Shown piece after piece: positions 34,980-46,812 of a stretch of DNA of 64,000 nucleotides (within the stretch, counting starts at the first letter, position 1; each line of letters starts with the position of its first letter). The position numbers and the translations under genes are program-made. The notes under the pieces are model-generated. The model had not been told where the DNA came from. It worked only from the letters and a program-made list of their open reading frames with translations, and did not search any database. Source of the stretch: Tolypeutes matacus. Lineage: Eukaryota; Chordata; Mammalia; Cingulata; Chlamyphoridae. The stretch lies in assembly GCA_026826555.1 (NCBI GenBank), contig JAKSZT010054573.1, positions 3,060,856 to 3,124,855 of the forward strand, read 5' to 3'.

Positions 34980-36545
34980 TTCTTTCCAGATCTTGAGTTT
35001 TTTAAAATACTATGGCCTTAGAAGAATGGCTAATGCCAAAAATGGGGCAGGACAAGTAAAAGGTGAGCTTGGAGCATCTGTTTGTGCTAGAATGTACACA
35101 AATTTTTAAAAAATGGAGTCAAGACAATAAGAAGTACCTTCCAAGAGGAAGTAGCTGCCACTGGCCGAATCTAGGGTAAATAGGGCACGAAATAAATAAG
35201 AACACTACTGGACTATTGATTAGATTAGGAATCCATCATTTGATACTGATAATAAACAGGTAAATAAAAAATAGGGGAGAAGGGAGGGCTCTTCCTTAGT
35301 AGAATGGAAATTGATAAACATGGAGAGAATGCTGGAGCTAAAAATCATCCCTTTGTAATCATCACAGGAAGAAATTACTTTGGACACAAGTCATCCATGT
35401 GTACTAAATCTAGCATGGGGTTGAGTTTAATGAGAAGCAGAATATTTATGGTTTTAAATTTCTCCCACAAGATGCTTATTAATTGCAAGGTCAAAAAATA
35501 ATAACCATAGAATGGAAAAACCAATACCTTGGACAGATGATGCAAATTAACAATGAATAGCAGACTGTCACGGGATGTCCCAAATGTATTACCTTCAGAT
35601 GGATAAAATATCCTTTCTGTAGTGTGCTAGGCAGGGATGCAGAAAACCCCAATTCAGGGAACATTCTATAAAAGAGCTGACCTGTATCCTAAAATATCAT
35701 GAAAACAAAGGCAGAAGAACTGTTCAAGATTTAAAAAGCTAAAGACAGGGGGAGTGGATGTGGCTTGAGCAGTTGGGCGCCTACCTCCCACATGGGAGGT
35801 CCCGGGTTCGATTCCTGGTGCCTCCTAAAGAAGACAAGCAAGACAGCGAGCTGATGTGAAGGGCTGGCGTGGCCACCTGATGCAATGAGATGATGCAATG
35901 AGGAGGCACAATGAGGAGACACAACGAGAGACACAACAAACAGGGAGTGGATGTGGCTCAGGTGATTGGGTGCCTCCCTTCCACATAGGAGGTTCTGGGT
36001 TCAGTTCCCAATACCTCCTGAAGAAGACAAGCAAGGCAGCAAACTGACACGAAGGGCTGGTGCAGTGAGCTGATAAAATGAGATGACATGAGATGACACA
36101 ATGAGGAGACAAGACAAGCGACACAACAAATAGGGAGCAAATGTGGCTCAAGCAAATGAGCACTTCTCTCCCACATAGGAGGTCCCAAGTTAGGTTTCCA
36201 GAGCCTCCTAAAAAGAAGACGAGCAGACACAGAAAGCACACAACAAATAGACAGACAAAACAGACAGTGAATGCAAAAAACAATGGGGAGGGGAGAAATA
36301 AATAAATCTTAAAAGAAAAACTAGAGACAGGACAAAATGTAATAGATGATCCCAAACTGATCCTGTACTGGAAAAAAAAAATCTGTAAAGGGTTATCTAG
36401 ATGATTGACATATTTGGGACATAGACTGTAGATTAGGTAAATTTCCTGAGTTTGCCAATTCTGTTGTGGTTAAGAAAATATCTTTGTTCCTAGGAAATAT
36501 AAACCAAAGTGTAAAGAAGTGAAGGCATGTGACATCTGCAAGCTA
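34980..36545 (+). mobile_element. L1M-type 3' UTR, sense, split by a SINE
   Basis: Before the SINE: 'tgacctgtatcctaaaatat', 'catgaaaacaaaggcagaag' and 'aactgttcaagatttaaaaa'. After it (36321 on): 'gatcccaaactgatcctgta', 'atagactgtagattaggtaa', 'tttcctgagtttgccaattc', 'tgtggttaagaaaatatctt' and 'tcctaggaaatata'. Joined, these follow the 3' UTR of L1M elements. The body of a SINE at 35750-36320 interrupts it, so the L1 is older. The left boundary is approximate. Confidence 0.7.
35750..36320 (+). mobile_element. Trimeric DAS-type SINE inside an L1M 3' UTR
   Basis: Three tRNA-like heads lie in tandem at 35750, 35943 and 36133 (spacing 193 and 190 bp). Each starts gggag, has the 'atgtggct' A-box region and a 'ggaggt' stem, and carries a B-box-like motif (GGTTCGATTCC in head 1, GGTTCAGTTCC in head 2, decayed in head 3). 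Only the last unit has the AATAAATAAA tail. Flanks are CTAAAGACAGG (35739-35749) and CTAGAGACAGG (36321-36331), an 11-bp duplication with one mismatch. The 176-codon - frame is this SINE read backwards. Confidence 0.92.
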
Positions 36546-38734
36546 CTCAAACAGAACAGAAGGCATTAATAAATTATACAAAAATGGAAGTAAACATTTT
36601 ACAGCATATTACAACTAATTATTATTGCTATTATAAGTAATTATCAGTTATCTATGCACTTTTAAAGATACTTTTGAGATTACCACATCCATTCTCTGTC
36701 ATAAACTTAAAACTTCATGGACAATATTTTCACATAATGGAACTTAGCTTCTGCTTAAATACCCTTAGTGGAAATTTATCATTTCCTAACACAGTCCTGT
36801 CCATGTTCATCTGATTATTTCTAGGCTCTAGTTTGGATCCTCACAGGAAGGTTTTTAAGGAGCCGTGCGTCTGTGAACTACTGCTGGTCTTACGAAGGAA
36901 TAGTTGATGGAAACTCTATATGATATTTTCTAGGGGACAGCTATTGAAAATGCAGTCTCTCCATTCTTATAACTATGGTCTTTCCTTTTTTAAGTGGCCC
37001 CTGGGAAGATCAGGAGAGCTCCTTCCTCCCTCTATTAAATACATAGGATTCTATGGCACAGCTTTGGATAATAAACTTTCTCTTAATTTTACTTCTTGTA
37101 CCCTTATTTCCCTCTGGCCTATTTCCTCACTAAAATATGTTTGCCTATGTGTAACTTTTTAGGTTGCCTGAAATCCATTCTGGAGGAAGACATGACACTA
37201 AGACATTCATTACTTCATTAATCAATTAAGATCTTCTGATGAAATGAAATTGGCTCCCTATTGAATTATATGGTTTCTTAATAATAGCATCAATCTCATT
37301 AGTTAACTAAAACCTGGTGAGTCTGCCACGCTCTTGTGTCCAGTAACAGTAAAATAGAAAAGAAGAAAGAAAGAAAACAAAAAACATGGGCAAGAATTAA
37401 GGGTCTTGAAATCACAGGCTGTTCCTCATCTAAACCCCCCCAAAAGCTGAATCAACAATATTTCCACAGACCCAGATGGTGCCACTGACCTAGGCAGTGT
37501 CTGACAACCCTGGGCAGCCCCAGTTTTCTGTTTCTTGAGAACAACATACAGCAGCGAGGACTCCAGGTGTTTCCAGATTCCTTGGTTAATCGCTGAATCT
37601 CTCTTTTTCAAGCGTGAATCCATCGGAGGAGAAAATCCAAGTCTGCCAAACTCAAAAGGCCTTGATGGCTCTAGCTAGAAACTATAACAACAGGCAAGCT
37701 TACCTCCTGCTCTAATACTTCTCGAGAAAGGGATGTCATAAGCTGCAGAAGTCATGAGAAATGCCCGGTATTTCTAAAGCATTGAATATTGTTTAAGAGA
37801 ATATTAATAAAATTTTTGCTAATAAAATAATATTTGTTAAGAGAGAGTTTTAAAAAATGAGATGAGACAAGTAAAAACTTATTTCATTCACTGTGCATCC
37901 TCAAGTCAACTCTGGATGTTTTGTTTGGCTAATAATCAAATAAACTTTCCAAGTACCTAATCCCAGTCCCCCGACAACCATGCTGAATAGTATAATAGAA
38001 AATGCCCCTCCCCATCCCTCTTTCCCTCTCTTCTTCCCTGCCTTTCCCACTCCCAATTTGGAGAGACCTAATCTGAACATCAATTGAGGGTTGACTCTGG
38101 CCCTACACATCTTCCACCATGCAAGTCCAGGTCTCCCTAAAATTGTGAAGTTACAGACTATCTGGGTAACATTTGCTTGCGGTGTAACTATATTATGTTT
38201 TACTGAGTGATGATAGAATATACACAGTGAAAGGGCAAGAGAACCAGAATCGAAGAAAACTGCAGTGGCATGCAAAGCCTCAGATGATCACCAAGGAAGA
38301 GCTCGAAACAGGACAGTTAGCAATGAAGTGGTCAGCATTTCCATACTCTCCCATACATGATCCTGCCTGCCCGAGTGCATCCCAAAGGAGGTCTGCAGTG
38401 GACTCAGAAAAGACCTGTGAAGCGAAGGAGATCGTTCAAGGGGCATATACACCCCAGCGGGAGTGAAACGCACTATCCCAAGCTGAGGGAGCAGCAGAGA
38501 ACTCTGCAGGCAGCTCTAGACACTGGAAGCTTAGCTTGAGGAGCTGGTCACTCGGCCTTCAGCTGCTTGGGCTTCCATTCTGACCTGGATAACTCCGTGC
38601 AAACAGCAGCTTCCTTCCAAAACACGAGCTTTAAAACGTTAATGGTTATTTATTATCTGAAGATAAATTATGATCTGTGTATTTCAAATCAGACCTATAT
38701 AAATTTAATAGGGCTACTAAATACCAATTAATGT
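36546..38734. other. Unique DNA, nothing recognised
   Basis: No gene or confident repeat. Overlapping frames near 38227-38540 on both strands are short and share no known motif. A C-rich/T-rich patch at 37970-38060 gives a 124-codon - frame by composition alone. Confidence 0.45.
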
Positions 38735-38805
38735 ATTTAAGAAACATTTATTGAGCACCTATTCTGTCTAAGAACAAGCTCTTTTTAGGGATATGATGAT
38801 GGGGA
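38735..38805 (-). mobile_element. L2 3' end fragment, antisense
   Basis: 'aagaaacatttattgagcac', 'ctattctgtctaagaacaag' and 'tagggatatgatgatgggg' are the reversed L2 3' end with its typical 'tttattgagcacctact' word. Confidence 0.6.
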
Positions 38806-38824
38806 AAAAAGCTATTTTATAACT

Positions 38825-39280
38825 TAAAGTTTTTTTAAATAAGTCTTTATAGGGAAATAATTTCAAACTTACAGCAATGTTGCAAGCATACTACAAACCT
38901 CATGCCTTTTATTCTGAATTACCTAGTGTTACTATTTTGCCCCATTTAATTTATTTTTGCTCTATCTCATATATATTATGTATATACATATAATATTTTT
39001 ATGAACCATTTATAAGTAAGTACCATGGTCTTTGACCCTTTTATATTTCAACATGTATTTCCTAGGAAAAAGCCCCTCCATAGCCACAGAAAAATTTTCA
39101 ACTTCAGTACGTTAAGCAATAGTATTGCCTATTCTGCCATCTGGTTTCCATTTATTTGACCAAATACTGTCTTCTCTGGTATTTTCCCCCTCCTGTATAG
39201 AATCAAGTCCTGGCTCATGAATCACACTTATTGTCATGTCTCTTTGTCACTGATAACCTTGACAGACCCCCTTTTTAAAA
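38825..39280 (-). mobile_element. L1M-type 3' UTR, antisense
   Basis: Starts with a T-rich edge, then 'tttatagggaaataatttca', 'aacttacagcaatgttgcaa', 'gaaccatttataagtaagta', 'tatttcctaggaaaaagccc', 'gtcatgtctctttgtcactg' and 'ataaccttgacag'. These are the landmarks of L1M 3' UTRs read backwards. It is similar in kind to 60600-61130 and to the sense copy at 34980-36545. Confidence 0.7.
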
Positions 39281-39594
39281 CTATGCTCCTCATTTTGGGG
39301 GTGCATCATGCCCCCTCATGATTCATTTTATGCATTTCTAACGAGAATACATCACAAGGGACATGGTGTCCTTTGCAAAGTATCGTCAAAAGAGTGGGAG
39401 AGAGTGTGGTCTACAGCGTGAACTGTGGTCTATGGTTGGTGGCAAGGCTTCAGGATGTGTAAGTTCATTGAGGTTGGTGGGCCACACTATGGGAGATGTT
39501 TGTGTGGGATGTGATGGGAGGTGTGGGAGGTGGGCAACATGGGAATCCCAGTGGGTTCCATGTAATATTTTGGGTAATCTAAGCACCTCTTGAA
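39281..39594. other. Unique DNA
   Basis: G-rich on the + strand between 39390 and 39560 ('gggaggtgtgggaggtggg'). No gene recognised. Confidence 0.45.
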
Positions 39595-39595
39595 A

Positions 39596-39637
<42 letters not shown>
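39595..39637. repeat. TA dinucleotide microsatellite
   Basis: Nearly pure (TA)n over about 40 bp, the cleanest dinucleotide tract in the window and likely length-polymorphic. Frames across it encode only Tyr-Ile repeats and are artefacts. Confidence 0.95.
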
Positions 39638-39642
<5 letters not shown>

Positions 39643-39736
39643 CATTTTTGTAAGCAACTACACATATATGCATATATATTTATATATCATTTTGCAAATG
39701 TTTGTATGTATTGTGAGAATTTTGATTTTTACCCAT

Positions 39737-39755
39737 AAAAAAAAAAAAAAAAAAA
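39737..39755 (+). repeat. Poly-A run of 19
   Basis: A pure A19 preceded by 'ttttacccat'. Could be the tail of an eroded retroposed copy, but no body is recognisable to its left. Confidence 0.8.
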
Positions 39756-40282
39756 GTCAAATTTTGTCCCTCTTGCCTGCTGATGCTAATTTTGATTCCC
39801 TGATCAGGTGCTGTCCAATTCCTCCACTACACATTTCCTATTTTCAACCTTGTCAGAAACAAGCGATCTGTGGGAAACACTTTTGGACCATGCAGATCTC
39901 TTGCTTCTCTTTAAATCCCTTCCACCAGACACTTAGCATCCATAGGTGAGTCCTGCCCAAAGCAATGTGCTAAGAGGATGGCAAAACGGTGACTTTCTGT
40001 ACTTTATTATTTTGGTGTACAAAATGTCCCAGGATTTGGCCAGTAGGAGCTCCTTCAAGCTATGCATATGCCTGTGAAATGTCCCCATGCTAATTTAAGA
40101 ACTTCCCTGCTGCCCAGTGCAACAAGATGTTCCAAGTTCTCCTTGTACCTTCCCTGCTCTAGCTTTGGAGTTGGCCATTTCACTAAGACCTAAGAAGTCC
40201 TAGCTCCTTTTAAAGGGAATGGATTAGGGAATTTATGTAGCTCATTTCCGCCTCTAGACCCTTTCAGAAGAAAGGGATAGCA
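39756..40282. other. Unique DNA
   Basis: No gene or confident repeat. Confidence 0.45.
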
Positions 40283-40435
40283 TATGTGTGTGTGTGTACC
40301 TATGAATATATTCATATCTATGTATGTTTATATAAGCATATCTGTATATTTATGTTTCTACATGCATAGGTGCACACATATTTCTATACCATTTGCATAT
40401 GCATGCATATTCATGCATATATACTCATATTTTAG
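40283..40435. repeat. TG/TA/CA alternating purine-pyrimidine tract
   Basis: Starts (TG)n at 40285-40298 and continues with diverged TATG/CATA words. The frame over it is compositional. Confidence 0.75.
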
Positions 40436-40694
40436 AACTGGTAAGACCACACTGGTATCTAATTCCACTCCATCCCCTCTGAGTCCTGCCTCATCTAGCT
40501 CCATTCCACAACTGCATTTTCTCTTCCACTGTGAGAACCTTGGCTCCAGTGTAATTACTAAAAAGCAAGCTACGTTTCATTTCTTTTTTGACATGTTATA
40601 CATTTTTTTAAATCTCCAAATTTTCAAAAATAAATATGATAATACTATTAGAATAAGAAGACAGATTTCCATATTAGTAACCAAGATCAGGAAG

Positions 40695-40865
40695 ACTTAG
40701 GTACTACTTCTGGGTCTGCTGCTAACAGTCTGTGTTATCTTGATCAAGTCCCTAAATATCTATGACTTCACTCTTCACATGAAAAATGAGAAGCTTGAGC
40801 TAATTAGTTTAAACAATTTGTAAGGCACCGTCTAGGTGTGAAATTCTGAACACTGGTGTATTAGG
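40695..40865 (-). mobile_element. MIR-family SINE, antisense
   Basis: 'ggtactacttctgggtctgc', 'aacagtctgtgttatcttga', 'tcaagtccctaaatatctat', 'cacatgaaaaatgagaagct' and 'gtaaggcaccgtctaggtgt' follow the reversed MIR order. Confidence 0.65.
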
Positions 40866-41784
40866 AAAAGCATCTGGATATGCTTACATTCAGTTTCAGC
40901 AAATAATTTTTTCTTCCCAACAGCAGCACTTGGAATGGAAGAAATTTCAATCCTCTGTAAAGCAGATACAGTGCGAGCCCTGAGTTCTGCGTTTTTGAGC
41001 ATATATCATCAAACAATCAATGTGCTCATATTTCCTAGGCCTTTTATAGGTTCAGCATTGGCCTGCATATTTACTGGTACAAAATAAATGTGACATGCAT
41101 TTCCCCACAAGGAATTCATAATTAATTTGGATAAATGTCATATTGCCATATCAACAAGAAACTATTTATGAAATAATATGGTTTAAAATCATATTCTGTA
41201 TAATGACACAGATGAGAAAATGGGATAAAATATTTGGTTAGTGAAAGTGAAAAAGAGAAAGATAAACACACGCAGGAATGCCCAAGGGAGGATGCTCACT
41301 GAGCCTGGGGAGTATTGGGAAAGGACCCTAAAAAAAAAAGCAGGAGCTTTTTATGTTTGTCATCCATATTATGAGTCTCATTTAAACTATTTCAGAGCCT
41401 ATGTGAAAGAAATTGGCCAACCCCAGTGTTGACAAGTAGTAGTTCTACTTAGTTCACTTCCTTAGGGAAATGGTGCTTCATGATGTTTTTCTGCATTCTA
41501 TTTAAAGGGGAAAAAGGGGGGGAAAGTCCATCATATTCTTTGGAAATTGGAAAGCTGAAGACAATGAATCTAGAGCTTGCAAGAATCTGCCAGAAATAAT
41601 TTGTCTTCTATCAAGTCGGTTGAGCAAAATGAATCCTGTTAGAGAAAAGAAAGCCAGATGGAATTTTTTTAAAAACCTTCAGCATTGGTGTTCACTCTAA
41701 ATAATTTCTCCAGTGACTTCTTTTTGGGTGTCATTAATTTTTTCCTTGCTTGGTTTCTTAATGAACATGGGTTACAGTCTTCCA
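40866..41784. other. Unique DNA
   Basis: No gene. A9 at 41330-41338 and a G-rich spot at 41508-41522. Confidence 0.45.
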
Positions 41785-42730
41785 TAACTTTTTTTTATAA
41801 ACTCTATTTTTAGAGAATTTTTCGATAACAGAAAAGTTACATGGAAAATATAAGGGATCCCATGTAACTCACTCCTTCCCCTCTCACACTTTCCCCTACT
41901 AACAGCATATTTCATTAGTGTGGTACATTTGTTACAATTGATGAACACATATTGAAACATTGCTACTAAGCATGATCTATAGTTTACATTATGGTTTACA
42001 TTTTGCACCACACAATTTTATAGATTTTGACAAAATGTATAATGGCTCGTACCCTTTGTTGCAATGTCACACAGAACAATTCCAATGTCCTAAAAATGCC
42101 CCACGTTCCACCTATTCTTCCTTCCCCATCCCCTCAGAAACTCTGATAACCACTCTGTTTATGCCAATGTTACAAGTTCTTCTGTTACTGCAGTAATAAA
42201 TCTACTTTGGTCCATGGTTACATTCTACCACGCCCCCCCCCCCTTATGTTTGTTCATTCCTCAATCTTGAGGGTTTGGGGAAGGCAATGCCTGTTCTGCT
42301 TCAGATGGAGAGGGTCTTAGATCCCCGGGGGCAGGTGGAAGGAACTGTCTTGCTACAGTTGTAGACACTCTCTGTTTTTTGGGATGGGGCTTGTCTATCA
42401 TCATCATTTTGTTGGTTGTCCTGGGTGAGTCTGATGAACTGGAAAGTAGGTGTTGGCTGCAGGTCTGCTGAGATTCAGGACTCAACCGGCATATGAACAG
42501 CCGGAAGATTTAAGTCTCTGGAACACATACTTAATGGGTATAGCGCTAATTATAGGTTCAAATAAAAGGGGCGTAAGAACTACGCGTAGGAAAATTATCA
42601 ACGAGTCCAACTCTGTTACACTGGGGAGATGGGTGATCATATATTCCAAAGTAACGCCCACCGACAGGGTGGGGTTGTCTGCCCTGCCCAGGGTGTCCAG
42701 ATGTCTCTAGACCCTTTAGGAGCCCCCGTT
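41785..42730 (-). mobile_element. L1-type 3' UTR, antisense, second copy
   Basis: A longer relative of 2955-3720 in the same orientation. It starts with a T-rich edge ('cttttttttataaactc') and shares 'cattagtgtggtacatttgt', 'gttgtagacactctctg', 'ggtgagtctgatgaactg', 'gagattcaggactcaac' and 'ttaatgggtatag'. It continues for about 130 bp beyond the other copy ('ggtgtccagatgtctctaga'). An 11-C run lies at 42233-42243. Confidence 0.65.
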
Positions 42731-43035
42731 TGAGACTTTGCTCACTGTGGCAGTTTGTGAGACCCACCTGAGACGTTCAGAGGCATAACCTCTGGAATGA
42801 CCTCCTTTTAACTTCAATTTGAAGTAAATGTTTAGAGGTTTATTTGTATTTGTATTTTTCCACTCCCCACCCTTAGTTGACTTCATTTTTTTCTGAGTAT
42901 ATTTGAAAAGTATTAACATGCTTCCTCAGGAAAGACTGAAAACCTGTACAAAACTGTGCACTCACTCACCTGTCTTCCACCTGTCGTCCCCCCGTGGCAA
43001 TGCACTGAAGACATCATCTTCTCCTGTGACTTCTG
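42731..43035. other. Junction sequence between two antisense LINE pieces
   Basis: No gene. May be further L1 3' sequence, but I cannot assign it. Confidence 0.35.
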
Positions 43036-44215
43036 GAATTTATTTTTCTAAAGAGAAGCATTTATATGTCTGTTTTATTTACCATTTTTCTGACATAAAA
43101 GGAATCACTATATAGAGGATTTGGCACTGTGATTTTTTGGCACTATCAGTCCTTAGAGGTGATCCTAATTTGTCTTCACAGCTGCACAGGACTCCCCAGG
43201 GTACTGCCTTGGTAGTTCCCAATATTTTACCATTTATAGGAGTGTGTAGGGATCACCTTGTGCATAAGATTTCTGATTGTTGGAGCTGTTTCCTCAGCGG
43301 GGTACATGCAGGGAAGGTACATCCTCCTAAATATTGTCACTTTCCACTCCATGAGGGTTGTATTGTTTTACAGCCTGGTCAGCAAGTTTCCCACAGCCTG
43401 GCCGATAGACTGTACAGTCGAGGTGCTGAGGATTTGCTAAAGTGAGGCATGGCAGCTCAGTGATGCCTCAGTTTGCCTTCCCGTCATAGTGAGTGAAAGT
43501 CAACATCTTTTCAGGGACTTACAGGACATTTAAAACCTATTTCTTACCTATTCTTGCCTTTTGCCCAATTTTAATAAGATATTTGGCTCTTTTCCTCATT
43601 TTTATAAGTTCATTGTATGTTATGGATATTAGCTCTTTATCTGGGATGGAAGTTGCAGATATTTTCTCCCCATTTGTCATTTGCTTTTGCTCTCTACTTA
43701 CAATATTTGGGGGTATGTAGAGTTTGTTTAGTGTCATTTTTTTTAAGTGTGGTAAAATGTATCAATCTGTTCTTTTATCAGATCTGGGCTTTTTGTCACA
43801 GAAAGCCACTTTCTTACACCCAGGTTATATAGGAAATTACAGTTTTTCTCCTAGGACTTGTAGAGCTCTTTCTTTCTTCCTCTTTGTTGTTTCTTCTCTT
43901 TCTTCCCTTCCTTCCTTCCTTGCTTGCTTCCTTGCTTCCTTCTTTCTTTTTCTTTCTTTTTTCTACATTTAGATCTCGAATCCACTGGGAATTCATTCTT
44001 GTATATGGTATGAGGAATGGACCTAATTTTACCTCTTCTCAAATGGCTGCTTGTATTTGTCTCTATACCATTTGTTTAAGAGCCCATCTTTGCCCAGATG
44101 AATTGAGCTCCAACTTTACCCTGTGCTCTTGATTCCATCACTCTACCTTCTAGTGCTTTCCCTTACCCTGTGTGTCCTCCTGCCAGTTCCGCACTTATAG
44201 CTATAAGCACTGGTG
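43036..44215 (-). mobile_element. Old L1 ORF2 3' part, antisense
   Basis: 'tggatattagctctttatct', 'gcagatattttctccccatt', 'gtgtggtaaaatgtatcaat', 'cttttatcagatctgggctt', 'catttagatctcgaatccac' and 'ttgtatatggtatgaggaat' follow the reversed C-terminal half of L1 ORF2 ('gataccagccctttgtc', 'ttttatcgatc', 'ttaggtctttgatccattttgag'). A pyrimidine microsatellite sits inside it. All frames are broken. Confidence 0.7.
43868..43970. repeat. CTTT/CCTT pyrimidine tract
   Basis: An imperfect polypyrimidine tract within the L1 relic, alternating cttt and cctt words. It probably expanded after insertion. It creates Lys/Gly/Ser-rich frames on the - strand that are artefacts. Confidence 0.85.
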
Positions 44216-46059
44216 TAAATTTTAAAATCTGCCGTGGCTGGTACCCCCTCATAGATCTTCCGTTTCAGCAGGACACGTGCCTATTTATGAAAAGAAGCAG
44301 GATTCATGGGGCCGTTCAGAATCTGCGCTGCTACTTTTTGTGGGTTTCTTTATCTTGCAGGAATGGCCCCTACTCTGAGCCATCTTCTTTTCTTGAAAGA
44401 ATTTTCTCTATGTCGATGGGAACATACATACCCATTCTACAGATTCACTGCAAAACTTAACGGGGCCATCTTGGTGTTTCATTACAGAGGACACAGGCTG
44501 TTAAATTGACTCCTCTGTAATTGAACATAATGAGTACTAAGTTTTTAGACTGAAATGTTTAGTATTTGCCTTTTATAAATAAATGAGGACTCAATGAGGA
44601 ATTATAAGGCATATTGCCATTATATTCCACTCCCAAACAAAGGTAATTTAATGTTCAGTCAATCTTGGGAGGAGGGACCGGCTGTCTTATATTTGCCACT
44701 GTTGCCAATTTTTATGTATTATTGCATCAAGTAATACCCTGACATGGATTGCAATAAAGAAGCACGTCTTCAGCCAAACATTCTATCTTCAAATAGCCCA
44801 TATATCTAGCCCAGACAATTCCTAAGAATTTTTAAGTGTTTAAGAGATAGCTGGAGCACATTTTTGATTGGAAAATTTACTCTTAAAAGTGTCCATTAAT
44901 TTATTACCATAGGTTTAATTGATGATGGATTGTCAGAAAATCATTTTGAAAATTCCCTTGCAATGAAGGTATTTTAAAATTCTTATTTTTTATTGTCCTG
45001 ATCAATGAATCATAAAAAGCTTGCTGATATATTTTCTGCTGATAATGTTCAAGAAATGCATAAGTACAATAATATCTTGATTAATAGAATACTGCTGATC
45101 AAACCCTTCAATTGTTTTTTAATCTAAAGAGATTTATTAAGAAGAGAATAATATTTTAAGGTTAAAAAATCAGTGTCCTCTATGCACCATGCATATCTGC
45201 CTTCCTTCCAGTCTTATGAATTCCCTTGAATATAAAAGAATTGAAACTATTTTATTCAGAAAATATTACAGATGAATTGCTAATGAAATTGTTACTGCAA
45301 CTAGAATTGCTATAACAGATCTTCATTTTATACTGTATTCTTTTAAAAATAATTTAAGTGTATTTTACTAGACACTTCATTTTAAAATAGGTTACTGACA
45401 TGCAGTCTAATAAGGAAAAATGCGTTTATAAATACAAGTTAATCTTCTTAAACTTACATGTTATAGAATTGGAAAAGTGTTTAGATGGTATAATAATCCA
45501 GTAATAATATGACAGAATACATTTTTCAGTTATATATATTTTTTGACAAAATATGATTAAAATTCCTAGTTGAAGCCTTATAATTTATGGACTTTATTTC
45601 TTCATAAATATCCTAGGTCAACAAATTTAAAGAGAGATCACATAAAAATATCCTATGACACAAGTCTAATTTTTGGCAGTTAGATCTGTATTTTTAATTG
45701 CATCCTATACTCCCCCCTTCTCTCTTTGGGACCCATGTGTTTTGTCCTCTGGCCAGTCATATAGGGAGAATAATAATAAAGGACTCTGCATTAGAATTAG
45801 GTGATGGAATTATTTTCCTAAGTCTACCTCTAAATAGCCCCGTTGTCAGCATTTCAGATTTCTCTACTATAAAGGAAGAGATGGCAAGTTGGATGCATCT
45901 AATGTGTCATCTATGATGAGCTGGAAATTGCTATATCATGTCCTTATTGACACATCATGATTAGCTGGAAGCAGTATTGACTTATTAGTAATATCTGTGC
46001 CGAAATTGAAAAAGGGGATGGTGGTCTCAAATACTTGCTGCCCATGACCTTATATTGTC
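44216..46059. other. Long AT-rich stretch, nothing recognised
   Basis: No gene or confident repeat over 1.8 kb. The first 300 bp may be L1 continuation. The rest is strongly AT-rich with few open frames. Confidence 0.45.
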
Positions 46060-46089
46060 AAGTTAACTTTGTGTGTATATGTGTGTATG

Positions 46090-46139
<50 letters not shown>

Positions 46140-46146
46140 TGTGTGT
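46060..46146. repeat. GT then GA microsatellite
   Basis: GTGTGTATGT followed by about 24 GA units with one interruption, then GTGTGTGT. It directly abuts the tRNA-like SINE on the right, so it may have grown from that SINE's tail on the - strand (TC-rich). Confidence 0.9.
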
Positions 46147-46363
46147 TACCATGGCTGGGGATTGAACCCAGAACCTCGTATATGGGAAGCCAGTGCTCAA
46201 CCACTGAGCCACATCAAATCCCCTGAGTTGGTGTTTTTGTTTTTGTTTTTGTTGTTTTCATTATTGTCTGTTTTTGTTTAGTTGTTTTTAGGAGGCAATG
46301 GGGACTGAACCTGGGACCTCCCATGTGAAAAGCAGACAATCGCTTGAGCTACATCTGCACCCA
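46147..46363 (-). mobile_element. Two adjacent antisense tRNA-derived SINE heads
   Basis: Reversed heads are seen at about 46147-46222 (B-box complement GGATTGAACCC) and 46290-46363 (GGGACTGAACC, with 'gcttgagctacatctgcacc' as the head start). They are separated by a T/GTTTTT tract at 46229-46290, which is the A-rich tail of the right-hand unit (CAAAAA repeats on the - strand). This tail differs from the AATAAA tail of the 30.6 and 35.7 kb copies, suggesting a different subfamily. Confidence 0.8.
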
Positions 46364-46369
46364 CATTTG

Positions 46370-46765
46370 TTCTTTTTCAATATTGTTTTGGCTGATCTAG
46401 GTCTTTTGAGTTGCCATATGAATTTTAGACTCAGATTTTCAATTTTGACCAAAATGTACATTGGGATTTTTATTTTTTGGCTGTTGAGATTTTGATTGGG
46501 ATTGTGTTGAATCTATAGAGTGATTTGGGAAGAACTTATCTTGACAATATTGAGTCTTCCAACTCATGAACAACAATTATCTCTCTGTTTTGTTAGGCTT
46601 TCTTAGATTTCTGTCAGCATTGTTTTGTAGTTTTCAGTGCAGAGGTCTTGCACATTTTTTGTCAGAATTTCCCTTGGTATTTCAGAGTTTGATGCCTTTG
46701 CCATTGCTTTGTTCACCTAATTTCATTTTTCTATGTCCATTGCTTGTATTCAGAATTATTGTATA
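46370..46765 (-). mobile_element. L1 ORF2 3' part, antisense
   Basis: 'caatattgttttggctgatc', 'gccatatgaattttagactc', 'gggattgtgttgaatctata', 'cttgacaatattgagtcttc', 'cattgttttgtagttttcag' and 'gtcttgcacattttttgtca' match the reversed L1 ORF2 region very clearly. The short Leu/Phe-rich + frame at 46566-46769 is antisense noise. Confidence 0.85.
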
Positions 46766-46812
46766 TTAAATAGACATTTCTAAATACTAGCAATATATAT
46801 TATAATATAGGT

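Noticed and set aside
35825..36355. 176-codon - strand open frame
   Set aside because: It is the trimeric SINE read backwards.
39590..39949. Tyr-Ile repeat frames over the TA tract
   Set aside because: Pure dinucleotide repeat read as codons; no coding signal.
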